Positions 55,201-64,000 of a stretch of 64,000 nucleotides of DNA are shown in pieces; position 1 is the first letter of the stretch, and the number at the start of each line of letters is the position of its first letter. Origin of the DNA: Gammaproteobacteria bacterium (GTDB taxonomy: Bacteria; Pseudomonadota; Gammaproteobacteria; Pseudomonadales; Azotimanducaceae); the NCBI GenBank assembly GCA_009842245.1, contig VYFT01000070.1:1-64000 (forward strand), in the 5' to 3' direction. A model generated the notes under the pieces. The model was not told the DNA's origin, did not search any database, and saw only the letters and a list, made by a program, of their open reading frames with translations. The translations under genes were made by a program, and so were the position numbers.

Positions 55201-56283
55201 TTACGCGTTCTGAAACATTTTGCGAGGATCAAACGCGTCCCGCACAGCCTCGCCGATAAAGATCAACAAACTCAGCATGATCGCCAACACAAAGAAGGAA
55301 GTCAGGCCTAACCATGGGGCGTGCAAGTTATTTTTTCCTTGGTTTAGTAGTTCTCCAAGCGATGGGGAACCCACAGGTAATCCAAAACCCAAGAAGTCCA
55401 AAGAAGTCAGTGCTGTTATGGAACCAATCATGACGAATGGCAAAAACGTCAAAGTTGCTGTCATTGCATTGGGGAGTACGTGCTTGTACATGATCACTGA
55501 ATCTCTCACTCCTAATCCTCTTGCAGCACGAACATACTCAAAGTTACGCGTTCTTAGGAATTCAGCTCGGACCACACCGACAAGAGACATCCATTCAAAC
55601 AAGAGTAATAGTCCAAGCAAGAGCAGAAAGCTTGGGTTAAAGATGCTCGCAAGAATGATCAACATGAACAGTCGTGGCATTCCCGACCATATTTCAATGA
55701 AGCGTTGAAAGAACAGGTCAACCCACCCCCCGAAATATCCTTGCACGGCACCCGCAGCGACTCCAACGACCGATGACAACGCCGTTAGTACGATCCCAAA
55801 CCACAAAGAGATTCGAAAACCGTAGATCACGCGGGCGAGCACGTCACGAGCTTGATCGTCAGTCCCTAGCAGATTTTCAGCCGATGGTTTAGAAGGGGCC
55901 GAGTCTGTCCGAGCAAAGTTTACAGTCTTGTAAGAAAACCGTATAGGTGGCCACAGCATCCAACCTTTTTCGTTAATCATGTCTTTTACTTCTTGTTCCC
56001 GATACTCAGCTTCTGTTTGAAAAAAGCCGCCGAACGTGGTTTCTGGGATAGGCTCTTGGAGTACTGGGAAGTAGAGATTGCCGTCATAACTGACAATCAA
56101 TGGTTTATCGTTGGCGAGTAATTCAGCAAAGAGTGATATGAAGAACAAGACTGTGAGAATCCAAAACGACCAATAACCGCGCTTGTTGCGCTTGAAGTTC
56201 TGGTACCGTCGCTTTGTCAGCGGTGATGGTGTGAGACGAGCGCGAGCACGTTGTACTGGACTAAGTTTGACAGCTTCAGCCAC
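55201..56283 (-). CDS. yejE: Peptide ABC transporter permease YejE
   Basis: Inner-membrane permease of the Yej oligopeptide importer. 360 residues: N-terminal membrane segment, a periplasmic region with the YejE-type FGGFFQTEAEYREQEV, then five membrane segments with the LLGTDDQARDVLARVIYGFR motif and the EAA loop (AARGLGVRDSVIMYKHVLPNA, in two parts). GTG start shares one base with the yejB stop (TAGTG). No yejF ATPase follows. Confidence 0.93.
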   Translation of the reverse strand: MAEAVKLSPVQRARARLTPSPLTKRRYQNFKRNKRGYWSFWILTVLFFISLFAELLANDKPLIVSYDGNLYFPVLQEPIPETTFGGFFQTEAEYREQEVKDMINEKGWMLWPPIRFSYKTVNFARTDSAPSKPSAENLLGTDDQARDVLARVIYGFRISLWFGIVLTALSSVVGVAAGAVQGYFGGWVDLFFQRFIEIWSGMPRLFMLIILASIFNPSFLLLLGLLLLFEWMSLVGVVRAEFLRTRNFEYVRAARGLGVRDSVIMYKHVLPNAMTATLTFLPFVMIGSITALTSLDFLGFGLPVGSPSLGELLNQGKNNLHAPWLGLTSFFVLAIMLSLLIFIGEAVRDAFDPRKMFQNA

Positions 56284-57389
56284 TACGTCGCTCTACTCTC
56301 AAAATCAATTCTTGGATCAACGAACGTATAGGTTAAATCGCCCACCAAGTTCATCACGAGACCCAACAGCGTGAAGAAATAGAGTGTTGCGAACATCACC
56401 GGATAGTCGCGTTTGAGAACGGCTTCAAAGCCGAGGTAGCCTAGACCGTCCAGAGAGAAAATAATTTCGATCAACAAAGATCCAGTGAACAAAATGCCAA
56501 CGAAGGCTGCTGGAAAACCGGCAATAACAATCAACATTGCATTTCGGAAGACGTGGCCAAAGAGTACGCGGGGTTCTCTAAGCCCTTTAGCCCGCGCCGT
56601 CATCACGTATTGCTGATTGATCTGGTCGATGAAGGAGTTTTTGGTCAAAAACGTCAATGCAGCAAATCCACCGATAACCATCGCGAAGACCGGGAGGACG
56701 AGGTGATGTATACGATCCAATATCTGTCGAAGAAACGACATTTCCTCATGGTTTTCTGAGACTAAATTCCGTAAAGGGAACCACTCCCAATAACTCCCAC
56801 CCGCGAACAGCACTATCAGCATCACCGCGAAAATGAAGGCTGGTATGGCGTTCCCGATGATCACCACTGCACTCGTCCACACGTCAAACGGCGAACCATC
56901 CCATATCGCCTTTCCGACCCCCATGGGGATCGAGATTAAGTACACGATGATCGTCGTGCACAGCCCCAATGAAATCGACACTGGCATCTTTTCAATCACC
57001 AGACCGACGACGGTTTCATCACGAAAGTAACTGGTACCAAAATCAAATCGCAAGTACTTACCGATCATCAGGAAGAATCGTTCCCAAAGCGGTTTGTCGA
57101 AACCAAATTGTTCTTCGAGTCGAGCTATGAAATCTTCGGGTAGTCCTTCTGCACCGCGATAACGAGTTTCGCTGCCTGTACCCATCACGCCGCCAAGGTC
57201 ACTTCCACCTTCTCCCGCACTCGCATCAGAGATCCGCGATGTCACTGACGCATTGGGATTCTCAAGATCCGCTATGATCTGTTCAATCGGACCTCCAGGC
57301 GCACACTGAATCACGAGGAAGTTAATCAGTATGATCCCAAACAATGTTGGGATGATTAACAACAGTCTGCGAATGACGTAAGCGAACAT
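56283..57389 (-). CDS. yejB: Peptide ABC transporter permease YejB
   Basis: 368 residues. N-terminal FAYVIRRLLLIIPTLFGI membrane segment, a long periplasmic segment (about 30-120) with QFGFDKPLWERF, then five membrane segments with the EAA loop TARAKGLREPRVLFGHVFRN. It would pair with YejE to form the translocation pore. 67 bp after yejA. Confidence 0.94.
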   Translation of the reverse strand: MFAYVIRRLLLIIPTLFGIILINFLVIQCAPGGPIEQIIADLENPNASVTSRISDASAGEGGSDLGGVMGTGSETRYRGAEGLPEDFIARLEEQFGFDKPLWERFFLMIGKYLRFDFGTSYFRDETVVGLVIEKMPVSISLGLCTTIIVYLISIPMGVGKAIWDGSPFDVWTSAVVIIGNAIPAFIFAVMLIVLFAGGSYWEWFPLRNLVSENHEEMSFLRQILDRIHHLVLPVFAMVIGGFAALTFLTKNSFIDQINQQYVMTARAKGLREPRVLFGHVFRNAMLIVIAGFPAAFVGILFTGSLLIEIIFSLDGLGYLGFEAVLKRDYPVMFATLYFFTLLGLVMNLVGDLTYTFVDPRIDFESRAT

Positions 57390-57456
57390 CGCGTTCTACT
57401 TAACCAACTTTCCCAATAAGATCTCCCCTACCGTCTGTCTCGCGAGTTAAGTTGCA

Positions 57457-59292
57457 TCAATTCGTGGAACGCCCGATACGCTTAGCTTTTTCTTCATCAT
57501 ACCACCAAGTCGAGAGACCTGTGGTGTACTTTGGTCGAATTTCTGGTCTACCAAATTTGTCCCAAGATAGTAATCGAAAAGAGTTGATATGCCACCCTGG
57601 AATCATATAGTGGTTCCAAAGTAATACTCGATCAAGCGCACGACAGAGAATGATCAATTCATCGCGAGTTGTTGCCGCTACGATTTTTTCAATTAGTTCA
57701 TCGACAACTGGGTGTTTAACGCCAGCATGGTTATCACTGCCATCTTCATCTGCGGAAGCGGAACCCCAATAGTTTCGTTGTTCGTTGCCAGGAGAGAGAG
57801 ACTGTCCAAAAACATGGACTATCGCGTCGAAGTCTCGATCGTTATTTCTTCTCTGTATGTACTGTGATTGTTCCACAGTTCGTATGGATGCAGTGACTCC
57901 CACTCGCTCTAAATTTTGAATAAATGGTGAAATGATTCGCTCAAACCCAGCAGACTCCAATAGGAATTCGATCTCCATCACTTCGCCAGTTTCTGAGTGG
58001 GTGAGTTTGTTCTCTTGAATCTCCCATCCCGCTTCTTCTAATAACGTCACTGCCTGTGCAAGATTGTTTCGTCTGTTTCCCTGCCCGTCCGTAGTCGGTA
58101 GGGAATATTCTTGAGTGAAAACCTCTTCTGGCAGTTGATCTCTGTAGGGTTCTAGTATTGCTAATTCTTCTTCAGAAGGTAACCCGCGAGCAGCCATTTC
58201 GGAGTTTTCAAAATAGCTTGACGTTCGAGTGTATTGGCCGTAGAAAAGCCTCTCATTAGACCACTCGAAGTCAAAACAGTACGTTAGAGCGAGACGAACA
58301 CGTGGATCCTGAAACTTCGCTTTACGAAGATTAAAGACAAATGCTTGCATTCCAGTAGGCCGCCAATGGCGCAACAATTCCTTTTTCACGAAGCCTTCCT
58401 CTATCGCGGGAAAGTCATACGAGGTTGCCCACTTTAAGCTCGAACCCTCTTGGCGTACATCGTATTCCCCCGATTTGAAGGCTTCGACCAATACTTCCGC
58501 GTCCCGGTAATAATCGTATCGGATGGCATCAAAATTGTTCTTCCCTACATTGACGGGTACATGATCTCCCCAGTAATTCTCATTTCTTTCGAGCACCAGA
58601 AATCGACTCGCCTCTATGGACGAAATTTTGTAAGGTCCGCTAGAAACGGGAGGATCTAGCGTCGTTTTTTCAAATTCTCGCTCTTCCCAGTGTGCCTTGG
58701 AGAAGACTCTTAATTGCCCCACTATTTGTGGGAGTTCTCGGTTCGGCGGTCCGTCAAATTCAAACTTCACCTTGTGAGGGCTGACCTCGATCACGTTAAC
58801 TACATTCTTGTAGTACTGTGAGTAAAACGGATCACCCTTTTCTTTCAACGTGTCAAAGCTATATTTGACATCTTCTGAGGTCAGAGGAGTGCCATCACTG
58901 AACCGTGCTTCGGGGCGTAAATTAAAGATCGCAAACGAAAGATCTTCTGCAACTTCGAGTGATTCCGCAATCAGTGGGTATTGTGATTGAAAATCGTCTT
59001 CCGCAGTAACCATCAAGCCTTCGTAAACGCTGCCTCCCAACCCTTGAGCCCAGTCCCCCTTACCGTTATAGGGGTTTATGTTGTCAAATCCGCCCCTCGC
59101 GGCAAGTCTCAATGTACCACCTTTGGGAGCGTTAGGGTTTACGTAGTCAAAGTGCTCAAAGCCGGGTCCGTACTTCGGAGTATCGCCTAAGGTCGTTGCA
59201 TGGAGCTTCGTGGTTTTTACTTCATCGCCGGTGCCTACGCAACAGAAAAGAATGGCCAAAGCAAGGACAAGTGCTGGTTTTACAGTCTTCAT
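57457..59292 (-). CDS. yejA: Peptide ABC transporter substrate-binding protein YejA
   Basis: Periplasmic binding protein of the SBP_bac_5 family. 611 residues with a signal peptide (about 1-21). YejA-type features: NPNAPKGGTLRLAARGGFDNINPY near residue 53 (seen as NPNAPKGG and FDNINPY), and RYDYYRDAEVLVEAFKSGEYD. AGGAA lies upstream of the ATG. Yej systems import oligopeptides (and microcin C in E. coli). Confidence 0.95.
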   Translation of the reverse strand: MKTVKPALVLALAILFCCVGTGDEVKTTKLHATTLGDTPKYGPGFEHFDYVNPNAPKGGTLRLAARGGFDNINPYNGKGDWAQGLGGSVYEGLMVTAEDDFQSQYPLIAESLEVAEDLSFAIFNLRPEARFSDGTPLTSEDVKYSFDTLKEKGDPFYSQYYKNVVNVIEVSPHKVKFEFDGPPNRELPQIVGQLRVFSKAHWEEREFEKTTLDPPVSSGPYKISSIEASRFLVLERNENYWGDHVPVNVGKNNFDAIRYDYYRDAEVLVEAFKSGEYDVRQEGSSLKWATSYDFPAIEEGFVKKELLRHWRPTGMQAFVFNLRKAKFQDPRVRLALTYCFDFEWSNERLFYGQYTRTSSYFENSEMAARGLPSEEELAILEPYRDQLPEEVFTQEYSLPTTDGQGNRRNNLAQAVTLLEEAGWEIQENKLTHSETGEVMEIEFLLESAGFERIISPFIQNLERVGVTASIRTVEQSQYIQRRNNDRDFDAIVHVFGQSLSPGNEQRNYWGSASADEDGSDNHAGVKHPVVDELIEKIVAATTRDELIILCRALDRVLLWNHYMIPGWHINSFRLLSWDKFGRPEIRPKYTTGLSTWWYDEEKAKRIGRSTN

Positions 59293-59341
59293 AGTAGATT
59301 GATTCCTCTTAGCAACTCATGAAACAGATCGACAACAACGA

Positions 59342-59396
59342 ACTGTTTTTTCTCTCAACAGTCAAAGATCGAATTTGACACTCTACATTGTAGAGT
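59342..59396. promoter_or_regulatory. Three consecutive inverted repeats upstream of yejA
   Basis: ACTGTT/AACAGT (59342-59362), GTCAAA/TTTGAC (59361-59379) and a perfect 17-base palindrome ACTCTACA-T-TGTAGAGT (59380-59396). On the minus strand the palindrome contains TACAAT, a good -10 for yejA, so the 17-mer looks like an operator over the promoter. Regulator unknown. Confidence 0.5.
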
Positions 59397-59467
59397 ATTC
59401 TTGCATCCGCAAATACCATTATCCACCAAACTCGAAGCTTCCCGTAAAACTAAAAGAGATTAGTGAA

Positions 59468-60151
59468 TCAATTCGCTGGTGTTGTCGTCGAATCTCTCGG
59501 TAGTAGTGGTAGGTTTTTCGCTTTTCTCATATTGTCTTGAAGATCCGGCAAAGCTTGGTTGAGAATGCCTTCAGCTGCTATGCGATTATTGTTGTAAATG
59601 CTTCTAACTAGGCGAGGATACCACTGCCAATGATCAAGTAGTGAGCCATCTTCCGCGTAGCAGCACTCGTCAGGATTTACAAGCGTGGGTAACAATGCGT
59701 CAGATTTTTTGTTGAAGGAATCAATTTGCTTTTCTAGCGCCGCCAATCCATAGCTTCCCCAAATGATTTCATCGAAGTCATACTCAAGAGACTCAAAGTG
59801 TTTACTGTAGAACGCCGCATCTCGGACAAGACCTGGATACACGAAGAGCAAATCACTCGGAGGAATATGGGGGCGTTTGCCTTCTTCAATTTCCTCTACG
59901 ACCCTCAAATGTACTTGAAGCTTCTCATCCTCACGATTGAGTGTAGAGGCTAATATTCGAAGCTCTAACTCCAAGTTCTCGTAGTATTGCACTTGTATAT
60001 CGCGTTCTCTCAAATCTTCCTGATAGTCAGTGAACAAGAACGCAAGATATACCCCCAAAAATACGACAAATAACTCGAAAACGTACTTTATCCATTCCGA
60101 TTGGAAGACTGTACTGGCTACGGCCATAGCGGAAGTAAGAATTGCTTTCAT
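59468..60151 (-). CDS. Membrane-anchored protein of unknown function
   Basis: 227 residues, not recognised. One membrane segment (about 22-42, ELFVVFLGVYLAFLF) near the N terminus is followed by a charged helical domain (ENLELELRILASTLNRE) and a region with a CC pair (ECCYAED). The layout recalls small single-span proteins with long helical soluble domains, but no family is claimed. The ATG has GGAG 7 bases upstream. Its own unit, 175 bp from yejA. Confidence 0.7.
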   Translation of the reverse strand: MKAILTSAMAVASTVFQSEWIKYVFELFVVFLGVYLAFLFTDYQEDLRERDIQVQYYENLELELRILASTLNREDEKLQVHLRVVEEIEEGKRPHIPPSDLLFVYPGLVRDAAFYSKHFESLEYDFDEIIWGSYGLAALEKQIDSFNKKSDALLPTLVNPDECCYAEDGSLLDHWQWYPRLVRSIYNNNRIAAEGILNQALPDLQDNMRKAKNLPLLPRDSTTTPAN

Positions 60152-60353
60152 GGGAACTCTCCAGCGGTCTCAAGTAATCCTATTCTATCGCCCACCGGGG
60201 ACAACTGAAGATGTCGTTGAGTTGCTTCTTGTGAGAATGAAACTCTTAGAGCAACAACATCCTAAATATTGGGTTGATTAAGTTCTCTGGTGTATCGCTG
60301 CTCTAGAATAGTGGTATCGAAATTGCTTAATTGAGTGCATTGGAGGTGTAATT

Positions 60354-60644
60354 TTGAACGACCTGACAGTAAAACAATTGTTGCGCTATGAGGACGAAAA
60401 AAAGTCTATGGCTGTTGCCTATGTACTATGGGGCTTTGTTGGACCGCTTGGAGGTCATAGGTTTTATCTTGGAAAAATGGGTACAGCCGTAGCGATGTTG
60501 GTTCTCTGTTTGTCGATAGTTGGAACTATCGCTGCCATTATTTGGTGGATCGTAGATGCAGTGCTCACCCATGAAATGGTGAAGGAACTTAATCGAGATA
60601 TACTCGCTGAGATCACTGCGGGCGACAGACATGTGCTGACGTAA
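60354..60644 (+). CDS. TM2 domain protein
   Basis: 96 residues. TTG start with a strong GGAGGT at 60342-60347. Two membrane helices (about 19-38 and 43-67) joined by a short loop with GGHRFYLGKMGTAVAML and ending WWIVDAVL, the TM2-domain pattern. Function of TM2 proteins is mostly unknown. Confidence 0.88.
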   Translation: MNDLTVKQLLRYEDEKKSMAVAYVLWGFVGPLGGHRFYLGKMGTAVAMLVLCLSIVGTIAAIIWWIVDAVLTHEMVKELNRDILAEITAGDRHVLT

Positions 60645-60770
60645 TCTCAATTTTCTGTTAGAAAGACTGCGCGGCGAATGTAATGCCGAAATTCACCTGC
60701 AATCCAACTTCGCTAGGCGCAAAAGTTCATTGAGACAACTGACACTTTTATTCAACGGTAGCTACCCACT

Positions 60771-61007
60771 TTGACTGACCCTTTCCGCAAAAAAATGAAA
60801 AATCGCCATTGTCGAGTCGAGTTGACGGACAGTAAGAGCACTCCTTATCACGTCGAATTCATCGGATTCTATCGACCAGGTATCAATGCGATGGGAGGGT
60901 TGGATGGCACAAAGATCACAGTCGCATCACATCGTTGCCGATACGCCGAGCTACAAAACATCATCGATGAGTGGATCAGTAACGGAAAACTACCTTCCGA
61001 ACCCTAA
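60771..61007 (+). CDS. Small hypothetical protein
   Basis: 78 residues, not recognised. TTG start at 60771 with only a weak GGTAG upstream; an ATG at 60795 is an alternative. Composition (basic N terminus, balanced globular remainder ending IIDEWISNGKLP) looks protein-like, but evidence for translation is limited. Converges on the AAA+ gene, 14 bp between stops. Confidence 0.45.
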   Translation: MTDPFRKKMKNRHCRVELTDSKSTPYHVEFIGFYRPGINAMGGLDGTKITVASHRCRYAELQNIIDEWISNGKLPSEP

Positions 61008-61021
61008 AGCTAGTTCTCGAT

Positions 61022-62212
61022 TTACTCCACGGTTTTCGAGTAAGGATCGACTCTAGACATTAAGTACTGCTGGAACGACGGAATGGGAATAGAGTAGAAG
61101 GAGTACTCTTCGACCTTCAAGCATCCACTTTCGATCATTCGGACCAGTGCTTTACCTTTGTCGATTTCCACCATACCCTCAGATTCAACAGTGTTTAATA
61201 TCTTGATGATATCTGCCGAAGATACAGTCTTGAAACTGGCGTGCATGCGTTGATTCAAGAGTTTCGCGATTCTGTGCATCACAATGCCCGCATTAGGAAA
61301 TCCTAGAGCTTCGATTCTGCCGGAGTAATACTCGTTTCGTTTGTAATCTGAAAGTTCGCCTACGCGGAGCCAATCTTCTGCCGTGCCGAAGTTTCCGCAC
61401 CGCTCTCGTATTACAACTTTCAACGCGGAAATGTGCGATTGGAGGTGGCAAGGAAAGCCTTGTGTAGAACTTGCTAATGCTTGGATTTTCAGATCGGTGT
61501 TGTCGCGATCCATGTCTTCAGCAGTGCAACCCCAAACATCCAACATCTGACTGATAGCGGCTTCGCAATCAGCTTGATCCAGTAACTCTATTTCAATTAT
61601 TTCGCCCAGGCGAGATAAACCGAATTGTTGTAAGACGGCATAAGAATTTTGCAACCCAGCACAGACCACCATAATCGGTAATTTGGGTGTTCCTGTATGA
61701 AGCGTACTGAGAATATGAGCTTGTGGCAGTCTTAGCTTCTGAACCTCGTCAACAGTCACAATGATTGGTTGTTTTTGCTTGCTCTGAACTAATTGATCTA
61801 GTCCTGCAATCAGGTCTTCATATCTTTGGTCCCGCGCAATGTTGGTCTTCACCCCTAACAGATTGATCTCGACATCAGTCCACCGAAGACCGGATTGACG
61901 AAGTCGGAGGGCGGTTCGAAGAAGTGTGAGTACTCTACCATCGGTCAAGTCTTCGGGGTGTAATCGCAACCACAGCGCATCGCCGGTATTTTCTTTCTCT
62001 CTCGCAAATTTCTCGATTAGTTGTGTCTTGCCTATACCCGGTATTCCACTGACCAAGACTAGTCCCGACGAACCGTGATTCCTTTCTGAGATGACACTGA
62101 AGTGATTTTCCAGGCTGCGAAGTTCTTGTTGTCTTCCTACAAACACGTAAGGAAGGTCGCGTTCAGGACGCAGAATTTGCGATTCTATACTATCAAAAAC
62201 GTTAAATTTCAT
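61022..62212 (-). CDS. AAA+ ATPase, Orc/Cdc6-like or STAND-like
   Basis: 396 residues. FVGRQQELRSLENHF, the typical entry motif of AAA_16-type ATPases, then Walker A GIPGIGKT (56-63), Walker B IIVTVDEVQ (about 150-158), a sensor-like VVCAGLQNS, and a C-terminal winged-helix-like part (about 310-390) suggesting DNA or protein binding. No effector domain is visible. It is an orphan: neighbours give no functional link. The ATG has no Shine-Dalgarno and lies about 10 bases after a perfect -10 element, so the mRNA may be leaderless. Confidence 0.8.
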   Translation of the reverse strand: MKFNVFDSIESQILRPERDLPYVFVGRQQELRSLENHFSVISERNHGSSGLVLVSGIPGIGKTQLIEKFAREKENTGDALWLRLHPEDLTDGRVLTLLRTALRLRQSGLRWTDVEINLLGVKTNIARDQRYEDLIAGLDQLVQSKQKQPIIVTVDEVQKLRLPQAHILSTLHTGTPKLPIMVVCAGLQNSYAVLQQFGLSRLGEIIEIELLDQADCEAAISQMLDVWGCTAEDMDRDNTDLKIQALASSTQGFPCHLQSHISALKVVIRERCGNFGTAEDWLRVGELSDYKRNEYYSGRIEALGFPNAGIVMHRIAKLLNQRMHASFKTVSSADIIKILNTVESEGMVEIDKGKALVRMIESGCLKVEEYSFYSIPIPSFQQYLMSRVDPYSKTVE

Positions 62213-62221
62213 TTCTAATGT

Positions 62222-62227
62222 ATTATA
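62222..62227 (-). promoter_or_regulatory. -10 element of the AAA+ gene
   Basis: A perfect TATAAT on the minus strand, 9 bases upstream of the ATG; a start point about 7 bases downstream would leave only about 3 leader bases. The -35 (ACTTCG at about 17-base spacing) is poor. Confidence 0.5.
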
Positions 62228-62413
62228 CTAATTTACACCTATTACGAAGTGATCTGATTTTGACGGTACGACTAGTATGAGAGTGAATCTTAACCTTTCA
62301 TTTACGCTAACGATTCAACGGCCGAATACTCAAAAGAATGTGGGAATGACTTAATTGAGAACACGCACTGACTGAATCAAGGCGGTGAGAAACAGTGCGA
62401 CTAGAGTTTCGAG

Positions 62414-64000
62414 TTATTGTGATTCTTGTGATATATCAATGATTAGCTTGTACTCAGACTTTTCAGAAACAGAGCCTTCAACAAACAGGAAGTAAGTTCC
62501 TGCTTCGACAAAACCAGATAAAGTGAAGTTGGAGTTGTCTTCATCGGTGTCTTCATTTTCATATAGGTCGAAACCTGAAAAGTCGGTGAGCAAACCGGAT
62601 GTATCCGTATCCCCTTCGGTGTAGATCGTGATCGTGGCAATCGTGAGCAATGTGATTTCAAACACGTCAATATCTGATGGAATTTCAAGATGACCAACAG
62701 TGGAAAATTGCCAAGCGCGAGCACTCGAAGAGACTGTAGTGGCTGTGTGCCGGGTATCTCCATGATCGTCGTTCTCTTCGAATTCAACATGCAGCGTGTA
62801 ATTACCAGTAGAGTCAGAATACCCCTCCACTTTAATGTAATACGTACCCGGTTCTACATCAGCTGATATAGAAAAGTTGAAACTGTCGCCGCTGTCGTCG
62901 TCAGAAATGTCAACGCCAAGCTCTTCTGATGTCAGCTGCCCGGTCGTATCGAGTGAGCCAGCGGTGTACACTTCGATAGTTCCCCTACGATGTACGACTA
63001 CTTCGAAGTAATCCACGTCATCGGTGTCTTCGATTTCTCCTTCGGTGGTGGATATAAGGGCGACCGATGTAGCAGTCTCTTTCGAATCACCGTGATCGTC
63101 GACACTTTCAGGTGGAGAAGGTTCAGGATCAAACCACGTCGCAATGTAGTCATAAAAGTGTCGAAATTCTCCAAAGTAAACATTAGAGTTTTCACACTCA
63201 TCATCTGAAGCAGAAAGTACTCCGACAAATAGCGTGTCATTTACATCTTGGTTGTAGATCCTCAGACCAGCACCACTACTACCTCCTTCAGCAGTTCCGT
63301 TGTCCATTCTCACTTGGATTGAGTCCAGGAGCAGTGAACAGTTGTCGTCTTCGTCGCAGATGTTCACGTTGAAATTGCCTTGGGTGGTTCCCGAAAAAAA
63401 CTTTTTGTGCGTGCCATCCGGATGATGTGCACCCGTACCAGTCACATTAGTTTCGACATCGGTTACCCACCATCCCGAGAACGCGGCACCACCAGGGGCG
63501 TCTCCGGCCAGACGGATCAAACTTTGATCATAGGACTCCACCGTTACTAATAGATCTGACCCGCCAAAAGTCAAAGCGAAATCTGATGACGTTGCTCCAC
63601 CTGAACAACTCGAGGACTGGTAGTTCCACCAAGCGATTACGGACGACGCTTCCTCCGCGGTCGAAATACAGTGTGCAGCTGTGATGATGTAAGGGATATA
63701 AACGCCTTCGCCATCGCCGGAAACATTCATTAACGTGCCAGAACACGTATAGCTCGATCCACCAGACTCAAAGGTTAGTCGCAGCGCTGTTCTAGCATTG
63801 CCATCAGAAATTTCCTCGTTGTCAATCGCACACTGAATCTCTTCGTGATTCGAGCATTCCAAGGCGTTTATCACAATAGATTGATTGGGAGTCGTAAACC
63901 GATGTGCGATCGTTAACAGTTCTAGCTCTACATCGTGGTTCATGTTTGGGCGCGGTAATCGAATTTCTATACCTATAGTGTCGCCCAATGCATGCGGAGA
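62414..64000 (-). CDS. Secreted trypsin-like serine protease with two PPC domains, 5' end missing
   Basis: The frame is open to the right edge, so the signal peptide and start are outside; the TTG at 63988 is internal. Numbering from that codon: catalytic His106 in IITAAHC, Asp154 in SYDQSLIRL and Ser238 in AEGGSSGAG, resembling lysyl-endopeptidase-like S1 proteases, with several cysteines for disulfides. Two bacterial pre-peptidase C-terminal (PPC) domains follow, from about 297 (DHGDSKETAT) and 410 (DHGDTRHTAT). Such enzymes are commonly secreted by T2SS, whose gspCD are in this window; that link is inference. Confidence 0.88.
   Translation of the reverse strand, partial: SPHALGDTIGIEIRLPRPNMNHDVELELLTIAHRFTTPNQSIVINALECSNHEEIQCAIDNEEISDGNARTALRLTFESGGSSYTCSGTLMNVSGDGEGVYIPYIITAAHCISTAEEASSVIAWWNYQSSSCSGGATSSDFALTFGGSDLLVTVESYDQSLIRLAGDAPGGAAFSGWWVTDVETNVTGTGAHHPDGTHKKFFSGTTQGNFNVNICDEDDNCSLLLDSIQVRMDNGTAEGGSSGAGLRIYNQDVNDTLFVGVLSASDDECENSNVYFGEFRHFYDYIATWFDPEPSPPESVDDHGDSKETATSVALISTTEGEIEDTDDVDYFEVVVHRRGTIEVYTAGSLDTTGQLTSEELGVDISDDDSGDSFNFSISADVEPGTYYIKVEGYSDSTGNYTLHVEFEENDDHGDTRHTATTVSSSARAWQFSTVGHLEIPSDIDVFEITLLTIATITIYTEGDTDTSGLLTDFSGFDLYENEDTDEDNSNFTLSGFVEAGTYFLFVEGSVSEKSEYKLIIDISQESQ

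Noticed and set aside
60030..60281. Plus-strand open frame running into the gap before the TM2 gene
   Set aside because: Mostly antisense to the 227-aa membrane protein and without a supported start.

Overview
The window is chromosomal DNA from a Gram-negative bacterium, almost certainly a gammaproteobacterium. Lipid A genes (lpxD, fabZ, lpxB), kdsA, bamA, skp, a TonB-dependent receptor and a type II secretin show an outer membrane. The backbone fdxA / nlpD-like / pcm / truD / ftsB / eno / kdsA / pyrG // tilS / dnaE / rnhB / lpxB / fabZ / lpxD / skp / bamA / rseP / cdsA / uppS / frr / pyrH / tsf / rpsB // map follows, as I recall it, the Pseudomonas order around pyrG-dnaE-rpsB. No order or genus can be fixed from the sequence alone. 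Coding density is high, many genes overlap by 4 bp, and TTG starts are unusually common.

Layout. 1-2.6 kb holds three secreted EF-hand proteins, the first cut by the window edge. 2.9-11 kb is the fdxA-to-pyrG block, with a DUF368 lipid-carrier transporter between pcm and an nlpD-like lipoprotein. 11.4-18.2 kb is an accessory insert: two paralogous envelope-anchored helical-repeat proteins face a thioredoxin-like lipoprotein and a membrane fatty acid hydroxylase/sterol desaturase. 18.2-35.8 kb is a long leftward run for replication, lipid A, outer-membrane assembly, phospholipid/undecaprenyl synthesis and translation. 36.0-41.6 kb runs rightward: map, a frameshifted dapE, and gspN-gspC-gspD. 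41.6-45.9 kb holds rsmJ, a methyltransferase, tsaB, moeA and an EEP-family enzyme. 46.1-48.7 kb is a TonB-dependent receptor with an EF-hand pair inside it. 48.7-55 kb runs leftward: rnc-era-recO-relA-adk plus a heavy-metal permease. 55.2-59.3 kb is yejA-yejB-yejE without yejF. 59.4-64 kb is accessory: a membrane protein, a TM2 protein, an AAA+ ATPase and the 3' part of a secreted trypsin-like protease.

The most striking feature is what is missing. Genes that normally sit in these conserved blocks are cleanly absent: ispD, ispF and dxr (MEP isoprenoid pathway), lpxA, rpoS, surE and accA. The intergenic gaps at those slots are too short to hide them. The isoprenoid route may have been replaced or the genes moved. 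Other points of interest are the unknown 11.4-18.2 kb envelope locus, an acidic tail of about 100 residues on ribosomal protein S2, an RNase III lacking a conserved metal-ligand aspartate, the dapE frameshift, and a palindrome spanning both start codons of the divergent tsaB/moeA pair.
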